A stretch of DNA of 64,000 nt from G963666705 sp963666705 (GCA_963666705.2 CAXXKO010000018.1:69738-133737); one strand, 5' to 3'. Shown: positions 44,417-54,285, numbered from the stretch's first letter. Translations and numbers: made by a program. The notes: a model not told the origin generated them from the sequence alone.

Positions 44417-45325
44417 CTAATCCCGCGAGAGCTCAGGGATGGGGCTGTCATAGGCGGGCATTTCCTCGATCTGCGGCACCCATTGACCCTCAGCCAGGAC
44501 CGCCTTCACGTGGTCGTGGATCTCGTCGAGGCGCGCGAACCACACCCCGCCCTTGGCCTTCATGTAGTCTATGAGCCCGAGGACGGCATCGAAGCGGGCG
44601 GGCCGCGCGCTCACGAAGGGGTGCCAGACCGAGACCCACAGCCCGCCATGGCTCCAGGCCGCATCGAACTCGGCGCGGAACACCTCCATGGCCCGGGCGG
44701 GTGATGCGATGGGCATGGTGAACTTGAAGTCCCGGTTGTGGACGTATTGCGGCCAGTCGTCGATGGTCCAGCCCGCCGGCAGCTCGATCATCGTCCCCGC
44801 CTGGTGGCGCAGCAGGTAGGGGATGTCGTCGCCGACGAGGGAGGAATCGTACTCGAAACCCTCCTCGATCAGGTAGCCGAGGGAGTGTTTGGAGAAGGCG
44901 AAGCTCGGTGCCCGCCAGCCGCGCGGCCGGTGGCCCAGGTGCTTCTCGTAGGCCGCGATACCGCGGATGAGCCAATAGCGCTCGTCCTCGGCGGAGACTT
45001 CGTTGGGCCGCTCGTGGAGGTAGCCGTGGAGGGCGATCTCGTGGCCGCCCTCGACCAGGAGGTCGACCGCCTCGGGGTACTTCTCGATGCACCAGCCGGG
45101 CACGAAGAAGGTCTGGCGCATATCCATGCGCGCGCATGCGCGCACGATACGCGGGATGGCGACGCGCGGCCCGTAGCGCACGAAGGACTGACTATGCACC
45201 AGGGTGTCGGCGCGTTCGGGATTGTAGTAGTTGAGGCCGCTGTCGGCGTCCATGTCCCAGGTGATGGCGACGGCGCACCTGTGGCCATGGGGCCACGGAA
45301 TCGGATTCTCGATCAATGGGACCAC
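44417..45325 (-). CDS. Polysaccharide deacetylase family protein (PuuE-like)
   Basis: A 302-residue NodB-fold hydrolase. Motif 1 is AVAITWDMDADSG (catalytic and metal Asp) and motif 2 is EIALHGYLHERPNE (H..H metal site); RGWRAPSFAFS is motif 3. The lack of a signal peptide and the WPHGHRCAV start fit the cytoplasmic group that includes PuuE-type allantoinases, rather than cell-wall deacetylases. It is probably co-transcribed with the PhyH gene 63 bp downstream. Confidence 0.87.
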   Translation of the reverse strand: MVPLIENPIPWPHGHRCAVAITWDMDADSGLNYYNPERADTLVHSQSFVRYGPRVAIPRIVRACARMDMRQTFFVPGWCIEKYPEAVDLLVEGGHEIALHGYLHERPNEVSAEDERYWLIRGIAAYEKHLGHRPRGWRAPSFAFSKHSLGYLIEEGFEYDSSLVGDDIPYLLRHQAGTMIELPAGWTIDDWPQYVHNRDFKFTMPIASPARAMEVFRAEFDAAWSHGGLWVSVWHPFVSARPARFDAVLGLIDYMKAKGGVWFARLDEIHDHVKAVLAEGQWVPQIEEMPAYDSPIPELSRD

Positions 45326-45347
45326 TCCTTGCGGGGATCGCCGGCGC

Positions 45348-45664
45348 TCAGTCGGCTTTCAGGGTTGCGACGAAGGCGATGATATTCTCGATATCCTCTA
45401 TCGTGACCTCGACCTCGGCGGTGGTGACCGGCGCGCGTAGAAGGTCTCGAAGCGCTCGCGATAGTCGTCGCGCCGGGCCAGAAGCTGGAAGGAGGGGGTG
45501 CTGCCGATGCCGCCGAGCTTGTTGTGGTCGCCGACCACGTGGCAGCGCGCGCAATGGGTGGTGGCGAGCCGCCGCCCCGCGTCCGCGTCCCCCTCGGCCC
45601 CCCAGCCCGCCGCGGGCTGAAGCACCCCGGCGATGAGAGCGCCGGTCAATACCAAACACCGCAT
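45348..45664 (-). pseudogene. Small c-type cytochrome, frameshifted
   Basis: A monohaem cytochrome c of about 100 residues: signal peptide (LVLTGALIAGVLQPAAG), haem motif CARCH followed by VVGDHNKLGG, then FQLLARRDDYRERFETFYA. The remaining APVTTAEVEVTIEDIENIIA and FVATLKAD lie in another frame. The two meet at the GCGCGC stretch near 45430-45437; deleting two bases gives FYAPVTTAEV. The C-terminal part matches the last helix of small cytochromes. Its partner is not clear. It lies just upstream of the deacetylase gene. Confidence 0.82.
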
Positions 45665-45944
45665 GAGGGCAGTCTAGCGTCTGGCGCGGCGGCCGGAAAG
45701 GAGGTGGCGGCTAATGTCCTTCAGCAATTCGACCATGGCGATTTGATGGAGCCTGCGCTGAAAGAAGGCAAACCCGGGCGACGCGCCGCCACGCCCTCCC
45801 AGGCCGACCGCGATCCCGGTGACGTTTGTAAGTGGATCAGGCCGAAAGTAACCTTTGTCCCGATCGGGTATGATGGAAGTGTTCCCGCGCCGGGAATTCA
45901 GTTTGCCGGCTCGCCCCGCCCGGCATCAAGCGAAAGGCTTCGCA

Positions 45945-47055
45945 ATGTGGACTGGCCAAGGCGCCCCCACCCCCCTCCGCCCCCCGGCGCGCCCCGGCCT
46001 CCCCGTGGTGGACCCGGCCTGCTGGGTGGGCTCGGACATGGCCGCAAGGGACGACTGGGTGCGGGTGCTCGCGGCGGACGAGATCCGCGACTTGCGCGCC
46101 ATGGCGCGGGGGGTGCGGCGGGAAATCGGCGGTGATGTGGGGCGGCTCATGGGGATGGGCCGGGAGGCCTTCGCGCTCGGCGCGTTCGCAGCCGTGGTGG
46201 AGGAGGTGCGGGCGGCGCTTTACGACGGGCGCGGGTTCGTGATGCTGCGCGGGCTGCCCGTCGGAGAGTGGGAGCGCATCGAATCGCTGATCGCATATTG
46301 GGCTCTGGGGCGCCATATCGGCGTGGCCATGCCCACCAATTACCTCGGCGACCTGATCGGCCATGTGCGCGACCTGGGCCACGACTACGCGCGGGCCAAC
46401 GTGCGCGGCTAGCGAGACCCGCGACGCCCTCGACTTCCATGTCGACCAGTGCGACGTGGTGGGGCTGCTCTGCCTCGTGCAATCGCGGGCGGGCGGGCTC
46501 TCCCGAATCGCCAGCTCACCCGCCATCCACAACGCGATCCTCGCGCGCCGGCCGGACGCCGCCGCCGCGCTCGGGCAACCCTATTGCTGGAGCCGCATCG
46601 GCGAGATCCCCGAGGGCATGGGCCCGTGGCACGAATCGCCGGTCTTCAACTTCGTCGGCGGCACCTTCTCGGCGGCCTGCGGGCGCAACCACATCGAGAA
46701 GGGCCATGCCTTCGCCGAGGCGCCGGACCTGACGGGCCTCCAGCGCGAGGCGCTGGGCCTGGTCCAGGACACGGCCCAGGAGCTGAGCCTCGACATGGTG
46801 TTCGAGCCGGGCGACATCCAGCTCCTCAACAACGCGGTCATCGTCCATGGCCGCGGCGCCTACGAGGACTGGCCCGAGGCGGGCCGCCGACGCCACCTGT
46901 GGCGGCTGTGGCTGATCGTGCCCGGCTTCCGCCCGCGCTCACCCTACTTCGAGAACTGGGTGGACGGTATCCGCGTGCCGGGGAGCAGCGACCGCATCCT
47001 GCTCGAGCCCGGCGCGGCCGAGTCGGCCGCCGCGCGCGCCGGTGGCGGGGACTGA
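45945..47055 (+). pseudogene. TauD/TfdA-like dioxygenase, frameshifted
   Basis: A Fe(II)/2-oxoglutarate enzyme of the TauD type, about 370 residues when rejoined. The first frame (ATG 45945, MWTGQGAPTPLRPP) reaches HDYARANVRG and stops at TAG 46410-46412; the next frame continues SETRDALDFHVDQCDVVGLL. One extra base near 46410 explains it. H-x-D is in FHVDQCD, the distal His in NNAVIVHGRGAYED, and the Arg in RRRHLWRLW. The arrangement resembles the gamma-butyrobetaine and taurine dioxygenase-like group of uncharacterised members. The 280 bp upstream hold no gene I can support. Confidence 0.85.
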
Positions 47056-47140
47056 GGCCATGAGCGCCTCGCCGTCCGCCGGTTGCCGCCGCGCCGCCAG
47101 GCCTGTAGCGTCGATATTCCAAATGGGAGTCGCAAGGCAC

Positions 47141-50100
47141 ATGCGGGATAATTGGCGCCGTGCCTGTTTCACGCTGGCCGGCGCCGTCTTCTCGATCGCA
47201 CTTCTCTTCGGCCCGGCCAGGGCCGACCGGGACGACGATGCGTATCGGCCCACGGCACCCGCACAATCCCACGAGGCCGGGGAGCGCACGGAGCAGGCGC
47301 CCGAGTCCGGGGAGGCAGCCAGCTTCGTCCCGCCGCCGCGGACGATCGACGACATCACGGCCGTGCTCGAAGGCTACAAGCGCGCCGACGCGCAAGCGGC
47401 GGAACGGGATCGCGCGCTGGCCGATTCGACGCCGCCGACGGGACTCGAAGGATCGGCGCTCATCGAGTTCTACGAGGAGCGAGGGCTGGCGGCGGGCCGG
47501 ATCGGCCGCGTCCGGCAACAGATCGACGACCACACGAAAGCCGTGGAGCTCGCCTACGAGAGCTATTACGAGGACAAGAGCCGCCTGCTGTGGGCGCTCT
47601 CGGTGGCCGAGGCGGTCGCCGGCAGCCTCGCCGATGCCATCGAGCATGCCAACAGAGCCATCGAGGCGATCCCTCAAAATAAGGCCGGCCGAGGCATCAA
47701 ATTCAGGAGCATGCTGGCGATCCGTCTGGCTCGCTCGGGCAATTTGGCGCAAGCCGAGATCGAGTTCGAGAAGGCGGAGCGGACGCTGGAGGAGGCCCGC
47801 CGTTGGACGGCATGGGGTCAATGGGGCGGGATGTGGCGGGCGGATGTCCTCGTCGCCAAGGCCTTCCTGCTCTATTCCCGTGGCGCGTACGTGGAGGCGG
47901 AGCCGTTCTACCAGGCGGCGAGCCAACTGATCGGGGAGTACGCCGATCGATTCGACGACACCCCACGCTACAGGTTTCGCCTCTATCACGAAGCCATCCT
48001 CGGCGAAATCGCGCGGGACCTCTTACGGGGAGGGAATCCAGTGGAGGCCGAGCTTCAGGCCCGCGCGGCGCTGACCTCGAGCCTGAGCCGCGCTGGCCGC
48101 TATACCCCAGACACGGCAATGGCGCTTTCGTATCTGATCCCGACGATCTCCGAGCAGGGCCGCCACGGGGAGGTCGAGCCCCTGGCCCGCGCGACCCTGG
48201 AGATCTATGACGCCATCGGCGCGCCGGCCGATTCCCACAACCTTCTACGGACGCGGCGCTGGCTGGCCGAGAGCCTGTTGGCCCAAGGGCGCTGGGACGA
48301 GGCGCTCGCCGAGTACGAGGCCATCGGCGCGGCGCTTGAGGGTGATCCCGGACTCCTCGAAGGCGCCTTCGGGCACGATCTCGGCTGGCCCCTCGCCCTG
48401 GTTCGTGTCGGCCGGCCGGCGGAGGCTGCCGAGCTCGCGCAAAGGGCCGTGGACCGCGCCGCGCGCCTCTTGGGGCCGAAGCACTACAACACGGCCGAGG
48501 CGGGGGCGGTGCTGGCCATGGCGCTCGCTGGCTCCGGAGACCGCGAGGCCGCGCGTGGGCGCTTCGCCGAGAGCATCCCGATCCTGCTATCGCGGTCGCG
48601 GCAAACGACGGACGAGGCGGTGACCCAGGCGACGCGCGATTTCCGCCTGCACCACATCCTCGAATCCTATATCGGCCTGCTGGCCGACCTTCACGGGGCC
48701 GCGGGCGACGCGGCGGCCCAGGCCGGGCTCGCGGCCGAGGCGTTCCGCCTGGCCGAGGCGGCGCGCGGGCGCAACGTTCAGCGCGCGCTGGCCGCGAGCA
48801 GCGCGCGCGCGACCGTGCGCGATCCCGAGCTCGCGGACCTCATACGCCGGGAACAGGACACCCAGAAGCAGATCGGTGCGCTCAACGGCCTCCTCGTCAA
48901 CGTCATGGCGGCGCCCGAGGACCAGCGCGACCCCGCCGCCGTCACCCAGCTGCGGACGCGGATCGACGGCCTGCGCGATGCACGGGCGCGGTTCGCGGAG
49001 CGCATCGAGGCGGCGTTCCCCGAGTATGCCGAGCTCATGAACCCGCGGCCGGCCACCATCGCCGAGGTCCAGGCGAACCTCCAAGCGGGGGAGGCGCTCA
49101 TCGCCACCTTCGTCGGCGAGGATGGCGCTTATGTCTGGGCCATCCCGAGAGCGGGCCCGGCCGCGTTCACCGCCGTGCCGCTCGGTGCCCGGGACCTCGA
49201 TTTCCAGGTCGCGGTGCTGCGCGGCGAGGTGGACTCGGGCGCCCGCACGCTCGACGAGGTGCCGGCCTTCGATGTCGCCTGGGCGTACGACCTCTATGCC
49301 GCGCTACTGGAACCGGTGAAGGGCGGCTGGTGGGATGCCGAGAGCCTCTTCGTCGTGACCCACGGCCCGCTCGGCTATCTGCCCTTCTCGGTCCTGCCCA
49401 CCGGGCCGGTCGAGGCGGTGGCCGATACGGTGCCCGCCTTCGCCGGCTACCGCGACATTCCCTGGCTCGCGCGCACCCATGCGGTCACCGTGCTGCCCTC
49501 GGTGGCGTCGCTCCAGTCGCTCCGCGCGCTGGGGCCGGGCGACCCGAGCCGGCGCGCGCTCGCCGGGTTCGGCGACCCCTTCTTCACCTTCGCGCAGGCC
49601 GAGGCGGCGGCGGGCGCGGGCGACACGCTGGCGTCGCGCGGGTTCTCCGGGGCGGGGGTCGAGCTTGCCCTGCGCGAGGCACCGGACGTGGCGGATATGA
49701 GCAGCGCCCAGCTCGCCATCCTGCCGCGCCTGCCCGATACCCGTGCCGAAGTCGAGAGCATTGCGCTGGCGCTCGACGCCGACCTCTCCCAGGACGTCTT
49801 CCTGGGCCGCGAGGCCAACGAGCAGCGGGTCAAGACCATGGACCTCTCGGACCGCAGGGTCCTCGTCTTCGCCACCCACGGGCTGGTGCCGGGGGACCTC
49901 GACGGCCTGACCCAGCCGGCCCTGGCGCTCTCGGCACCCGAGGTGGCGGACGTGGACGGCGACGGCCTCCTGACCATGGGCGAGATATTGGGCCTCGAGC
50001 TCAACGCCGACTGGGTGGTGCTCTCGGCCTGCAACACGGGCTCGGGCGATGGGGCCGGGGCCGAGGCGGTCTCGGGCCTGGGCCGCGCCTTCTTCTATGC

Positions 50101-50347
50101 CGGCACGCGGGCGCTCCTGGTCAGCAACTGGCCGGTGCACTCGATCTCGGCCAAGGCGCTGACGACCGATCTGTTCCGGCGCCAGGGCGCCGATCCGTCC
50201 CTGGGCCGGGCCGAGGCCCTGCGCCAGGCCATGCTGGGCGTCATGGATGGCCCCGGCTATATCGATCAGGGCACGGGCCGGACGATGTTCACCTACGCCC
50301 ACCCCATGTTCTGGGCGCCCTTCTCCGTCATCGGCGACGGCGGCTGA
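47141..50347 (+). CDS. CHAT-domain protein with TPR repeats, secreted
   Basis: A 1,068-residue protein with an N-terminal signal (AGAVFSIALLFGPARAD). Helical TPR-like repeats fill roughly residues 60-560 (for example EALAEYEAIGAALEG and AAELAQRAVDRAARLLGPKH, the latter typical of TPR_12). The C-terminal CHAT protease domain (about 690-1060) has the catalytic dyad H913 (VFATHGLVPGD) and C964 (LSACNTGSG). CHAT proteases are caspase-like; some act in defence or regulated proteolysis. Here there is no adjacent effector such as a gasdermin or CRISPR protein, and the signal peptide would put it outside the cytoplasm. The start at ATG 47141 was chosen because of the signal peptide; the frame opens at 47042. 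Confidence 0.9.
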   Translation: MRDNWRRACFTLAGAVFSIALLFGPARADRDDDAYRPTAPAQSHEAGERTEQAPESGEAASFVPPPRTIDDITAVLEGYKRADAQAAERDRALADSTPPTGLEGSALIEFYEERGLAAGRIGRVRQQIDDHTKAVELAYESYYEDKSRLLWALSVAEAVAGSLADAIEHANRAIEAIPQNKAGRGIKFRSMLAIRLARSGNLAQAEIEFEKAERTLEEARRWTAWGQWGGMWRADVLVAKAFLLYSRGAYVEAEPFYQAASQLIGEYADRFDDTPRYRFRLYHEAILGEIARDLLRGGNPVEAELQARAALTSSLSRAGRYTPDTAMALSYLIPTISEQGRHGEVEPLARATLEIYDAIGAPADSHNLLRTRRWLAESLLAQGRWDEALAEYEAIGAALEGDPGLLEGAFGHDLGWPLALVRVGRPAEAAELAQRAVDRAARLLGPKHYNTAEAGAVLAMALAGSGDREAARGRFAESIPILLSRSRQTTDEAVTQATRDFRLHHILESYIGLLADLHGAAGDAAAQAGLAAEAFRLAEAARGRNVQRALAASSARATVRDPELADLIRREQDTQKQIGALNGLLVNVMAAPEDQRDPAAVTQLRTRIDGLRDARARFAERIEAAFPEYAELMNPRPATIAEVQANLQAGEALIATFVGEDGAYVWAIPRAGPAAFTAVPLGARDLDFQVAVLRGEVDSGARTLDEVPAFDVAWAYDLYAALLEPVKGGWWDAESLFVVTHGPLGYLPFSVLPTGPVEAVADTVPAFAGYRDIPWLARTHAVTVLPSVASLQSLRALGPGDPSRRALAGFGDPFFTFAQAEAAAGAGDTLASRGFSGAGVELALREAPDVADMSSAQLAILPRLPDTRAEVESIALALDADLSQDVFLGREANEQRVKTMDLSDRRVLVFATHGLVPGDLDGLTQPALALSAPEVADVDGDGLLTMGEILGLELNADWVVLSACNTGSGDGAGAEAVSGLGRAFFYAGTRALLVSNWPVHSISAKALTTDLFRRQGADPSLGRAEALRQAMLGVMDGPGYIDQGTGRTMFTYAHPMFWAPFSVIGDGG

Positions 50348-50376
50348 CGCGCGCGGCGCGGAAAGGAGTGGGCACT

Positions 50377-51001
50377 ATGTCGGTAACCGAGAGGGGCGAG
50401 GCGGTCGTCGCGGCGCTGGCGGCGGCGTTCGAGGGCGCGGACCTGGCGGTCGAGGCCGACGCGCCGCACTTCGCGGAGGCCGCGACGCGCCTCACTGCGC
50501 GCGAGCTCGCTCGCCATCGCCGGGACGGCCCCGGCGCGCGCGGCGGCCTGCGCCCATTGGGACGTGACCCTCGCGGCGGCCGGGGGAGGCCGCAATGCGG
50601 TCCTCGCGGCGGCGCTCGCGGGGTTCGAGCCCGCCGTCGCCTGGGTGCCGCTCGCCGAGATGTACGGCGCCCCGCTCGAGGCCGATCAGGCCTTCGGCAT
50701 GGTGGTCGGGCCGTGGGGCGGCCCGCTCGCCACCGGCGCCTACGGGTTCGGGCTGCTCCTCATGGGCCCGCACACCATCTATCCGCGCCACCATCACGTC
50801 GCGCGGGAGGTCTATTACGTCATCGCGGGCACGGCGGACTGGATGCGCGGCGAGGAGGCCTGGGCGCCGCGCGCGCCGGGGTCGGCGATCTACCACCCCA
50901 GCGCGGTGCCGCACGCCACGCGCACCGCTGCCGAGCCCCTGCTCGCCGTCGCCATGTGGGTCGACGGCCTCGATTCGAAGGTGGCGCTCACGGACGGATG
51001 A
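50377..51001 (+). pseudogene. DMSP-lyase-like (DddQ-type) cupin, frameshifted
   Basis: The downstream frame gives a cupin with MGPHTIYPRHHHVAREVYYV followed by GTADWMRG and HPSAVPHATRTA, very like the metal-binding motif and layout of DddQ-type dimethylsulfoniopropionate lyases, which split DMSP into dimethyl sulfide and acrylate. The start (ATG 50377, AAAGGAG upstream) is in the preceding frame and gives an N-terminal helical part (EAVVAALAAAFEGADLAVEA). The frames switch between about 50495 and 50520. Rejoined length is about 207 residues, right for DddQ. The second frame alone could start at GTG 50564 (145 residues). The family call is from motif recall; lyase activity is unproven. Confidence 0.72.
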
Positions 51002-51284
51002 CGTGCGCGCCCCGGGCTGGCGTTCGGGCGGAGCGGAAGAGGCGGATGAGCTTGCGGGTCCTGGGTGCGGGCATGGGGCGCGGTGACGCCAGGGCCTCAC
51101 CGAGGCACCGCCAGGACCACGGCCGGCGCCGATTCCACGTCAGTGGAAATTACGCCAGACGGCTGCTTTGACGGCATGAACCCTCCAGAGTGGGCCGAAT
51201 GGAAAGCCGGCTAAAGCCAAGCGAGACGACGGGCAAGGGTGGCTTCCCGAAGGGGTTCGGATGGTCCTGGCGGGGGGGCGGGTG

Positions 51285-53084
51285 ATGAGTGGTTCCAAGG
51301 TTTTTCGCTTGGTCTTGATCAAGCCGTCGCATTATGACGCCGAGGGATACGTCATACAGTGGGTGCGCTCGGCGATTCCTTCGAACACGCTGGCCACCCT
51401 GAACGGCCTGGCGGTCGAGTGCGCGCGGGACAGGCTCCTGGGCGCGGATATCGAGATCGTCATCGACGCCTACGACGAAACAAACACACGCATCAGGCCC
51501 GAGAAAATCATCCGCGACATCCGACGCGCCGAGGCCGGCATGGTTGGCTTCGTCGGCGTTCAGAGCAATCAGTTCCCGCGCACCATGGACATGGTCCGGC
51601 CGCTTCGAGCCGCGGGCATTCAGGTGGCGATCGGCGGCTTCCACGTCAGCGGCTGCGTGGCCATGCTGCCGACGCTGCCGGCCGATATCCAGGAGGCCGT
51701 GGATCTGGGCATCTCGATCTATGCCGGCGAGGCCGAGGGGCGGCTCGACGAGGTTCTCGAAGATGCCTGGCGCGGTGATTTGAAGCCCATCTACAACAAG
51801 ATGAACGACCTGCCGGGCCTGGAGGGCGTGGCCGCCCCGATCATGCCGCCGAGCCGGGTCAAGCGCACGGCGGGCGCCCACACCAGCTTCGATGCCGGGC
51901 GCGGCTGTCCCTTCCAGTGCAGCTTCTGTACCATCATCAACGTCCAGGGGCGCAAGTCGCGCCATCGCACCGCCGACGACATCGAGCACATCGTTCGCAG
52001 CAACCTGGACCAGGGTATCAACCGGTTTTTCATCACCGACGACAATTTCGCGCGCAACAGGAACTGGGAAGCGATATTCGACCGGCTGATCGATTTGCGC
52101 GAGAGCGAAGGGCTGGACATCAAGTTCATCATCCAGGTCGATACCCTATGCCACAAGACCCCGGGCTTCATCGAGAAAGCGGGCCGGGCCGGTTGTACCC
52201 GCGTCTATATCGGCCTCGAGAACATCAACCCGGACAACCTGGCCGGCGCCAAGAAGAAGCAGAACAAGATTACCGAATACCGCACCATGCTTCAGATGTG
52301 GAAGGACGTGGGCGCGATGACCTATTGCGGCTATATCCTGGGCTTTCCCACGGATACACCGGAGCGGATTCTGCGCGATATCGAGATCATCAAGGCGGAG
52401 TTGCCCGTCGACCTGTTGGAATTCTTCTGCCTGACGCCCTTGCCCGGCTCGGAGGACCACACGAACCTCTACCATAAAGGGGTCTGGATGGATCCCGACA
52501 TGAACAAGTACGATCTGGAGCACGTGACGACCGGCCACCCGCTCATGAGCCCGCGGGAATGGCAGGACACCTACCATAAGGCCTGGCAGATCTATTACAC
52601 GCCCGAGCATATCGAACGGATCATGCGCCGGGCGGCGGCCCGCGACATGAGCGTGGGCAAGGTGTTGTTCCTGGTGCTCTGGTTCTTCGGCTGCAAGACG
52701 ATCGAAGGCGTGCACCCGCTGGAGGGAGGATGGCTGCGCCGCAAGTACCGCCATGACCGGCGGCCCGGATCGGCCGTCGAGAACGCCGCCCTCTTCTATG
52801 CCAAATACCTGGCATACCTGGCGCACCTGCTGCACAGCCACTATGCCATCCTCATGCTCTGGTGGCGCTACAACCGCATCCGTCGGCGGATCAAGGCCGA
52901 CCCCGAACGGCGGGACTACATGGACTTGGCGCTGACGCCGGTCACCGTGGACGAGCGCGACAAGCTCGACCTCTTCACCTCGACGGAGGCGGCCAGGGCC
53001 GCTGTGAAAAAGACCCATAAGGAGGAGGCCCGGCGCGAGGCTCACCTGGAACGGCGCCGAGGATCGGCCGTGGCCGCCGGGTAG
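51285..53084 (+). CDS. Radical SAM protein with B12-binding-like N-terminal domain
   Basis: A 599-residue radical SAM enzyme. The N-terminal 190 residues look like a cobalamin-binding Rossmann domain (GMVGFVGVQSNQFPRTMDMV; VAIGGFHVSG). The [4Fe-4S] motif is C208-xxx-C212-xx-C215 (CPFQCSFC). FFITDDNFARNRNW and RVYIGLENINPDNL are normal radical SAM strands. A C-terminal extension after about residue 440 has hydrophobic helices (VGKVLFLVLWFFGCK and AKYLAYLAHLLHSHYAILML), so it may sit at the membrane. ATG 51261 with AAGGGG upstream is an alternative start. The substrate is unknown. Confidence 0.87.
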   Translation: MSGSKVFRLVLIKPSHYDAEGYVIQWVRSAIPSNTLATLNGLAVECARDRLLGADIEIVIDAYDETNTRIRPEKIIRDIRRAEAGMVGFVGVQSNQFPRTMDMVRPLRAAGIQVAIGGFHVSGCVAMLPTLPADIQEAVDLGISIYAGEAEGRLDEVLEDAWRGDLKPIYNKMNDLPGLEGVAAPIMPPSRVKRTAGAHTSFDAGRGCPFQCSFCTIINVQGRKSRHRTADDIEHIVRSNLDQGINRFFITDDNFARNRNWEAIFDRLIDLRESEGLDIKFIIQVDTLCHKTPGFIEKAGRAGCTRVYIGLENINPDNLAGAKKKQNKITEYRTMLQMWKDVGAMTYCGYILGFPTDTPERILRDIEIIKAELPVDLLEFFCLTPLPGSEDHTNLYHKGVWMDPDMNKYDLEHVTTGHPLMSPREWQDTYHKAWQIYYTPEHIERIMRRAAARDMSVGKVLFLVLWFFGCKTIEGVHPLEGGWLRRKYRHDRRPGSAVENAALFYAKYLAYLAHLLHSHYAILMLWWRYNRIRRRIKADPERRDYMDLALTPVTVDERDKLDLFTSTEAARAAVKKTHKEEARREAHLERRRGSAVAAG

Positions 53085-53142
53085 CGCGCGGCGCCGGGCG
53101 GGCCGAGGGGCTTGGCCGTGCGGCGGGTGGCGGCGCCCTCAC

Positions 53143-54285
53143 CTACGCCTTTGCCAGGGCCTGCTCCAGATCGGCGACGATGTCCTCGACATCCTCGATG
53201 CCGACCGAGAGGCGGACGAGGCCGTCGGTCAGGCCGCGGGCCTTGCGGTCCTCGGCCGGGACTTCGGCGTGGGTCATGGTCGCGGGGTGGGTGATCATGG
53301 TCTCGACGGCGCCAAGACTCTCCGCCAGGCCGCAGAGCGCGACCGCGTTCATCACCGTCCGGCCCGCCTCGAGGCCGCCCTCGAGCTCGAAGGAGAGCAT
53401 GCCGCTGAATCCCGACATCTGCGCCGCGGCGATGGCGTGCTGGGGATGGGAGGCGAGGCCCGGGTAGCTCACGCGCGCGACCTTGGGGTGGGATTCAATG
53501 TATTCGGCCACCACCTGTGCATTCTCGGCGTGGCGCAGCATGCGCAGGTCCAGGGTCTTGACGCCGGCGAGGGTGAGCCAGCAGTCGAACGGGCTGGGGA
53601 CGGCGCCGATGGTCTTCTGGATGAACTTGAGCCCATCGGCCAGGTCCTGACGGCTGGTGACGACGGCGCCGCCGATGATCTGGTTGTGGCCGCTCAGGTA
53701 CTTCGTCGTGCTGTGCATGACGAGGTCGGCGCCGAATTCGAGGGGGCGCAGGAAGGCGGGCGTGGCGAATGTCGAATCGACGCCGAAGACGAGGTCGTGC
53801 TCCTTGGCGATGGCGGCCATGGCATGGAGGTCCGTGACCTTGAGGAGCGGGTTGGTGGGCGTCTCGACCCACAGCAGCTTGGTCTCGGGCCGGATGGCCT
53901 GGCGCACCGAATCGGGCGCGGAGGTATCCGCATAGGTGAAGGTGAGGCCGTAGCGCGCCAGTACCTTGTTGAAGAGGCGCGAGGTGCCGCCATAGACGTC
54001 GTCGGAGGAGACCACATGGTCGCCCGCGCTCAAGAGCCGCAGGCAGGAATCGACGGCCGCCATGCCGCTCGAGAAACAGATGCCGTGGGTGCCGCCCTCG
54101 ATCGCGGCCAGGTTGTCTTCCAGCACCTTGCGCGTGGGGTTGGCCGAGCGGGTGTAGTCGAAGCCCTTGTCGCGGCCCACTTCCTCCAGCACGTAGGTCG
54201 CCGTCTCGTAGATCGGCGGGACGATGGAACCGGTCGTGGGGTCGGGCGTGATGCCGGCATGGACGACTTTGGTGGCGAACTTCAT
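53143..54285 (-). CDS. Cystathionine gamma-synthase/lyase family PLP enzyme
   Basis: A 380-residue PLP-dependent enzyme of sulfur amino acid metabolism. PLP Lys is in HSTTKYLSGHNQIIGG; the phosphate loop is FSSGMAAVDSCL; WVETPTNPLLKVTDL and DNTFATP-like VDSTFATPAFLRPL are family marks. It could be a gamma-synthase, gamma-lyase or homocysteine-forming enzyme; these are not separable by eye. The start ATG is at 54285 (the frame opens at 54327). It is transcribed in the same direction as the broken MFS gene, 78 bp downstream of it. Confidence 0.9.
   Translation of the reverse strand: MKFATKVVHAGITPDPTTGSIVPPIYETATYVLEEVGRDKGFDYTRSANPTRKVLEDNLAAIEGGTHGICFSSGMAAVDSCLRLLSAGDHVVSSDDVYGGTSRLFNKVLARYGLTFTYADTSAPDSVRQAIRPETKLLWVETPTNPLLKVTDLHAMAAIAKEHDLVFGVDSTFATPAFLRPLEFGADLVMHSTTKYLSGHNQIIGGAVVTSRQDLADGLKFIQKTIGAVPSPFDCWLTLAGVKTLDLRMLRHAENAQVVAEYIESHPKVARVSYPGLASHPQHAIAAAQMSGFSGMLSFELEGGLEAGRTVMNAVALCGLAESLGAVETMITHPATMTHAEVPAEDRKARGLTDGLVRLSVGIEDVEDIVADLEQALAKA

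Noticed and set aside
45348..47055. Programmed ribosomal frameshifting to explain the split genes
   Set aside because: No slippery heptamer with a following pseudoknot was seen at the breaks, and none of these families is known to use recoding; simple indels explain them.
47141..50347. A defence island around the CHAT protein
   Set aside because: None of the neighbouring genes is a nuclease, gasdermin, reverse transcriptase, CRISPR or other known defence component.
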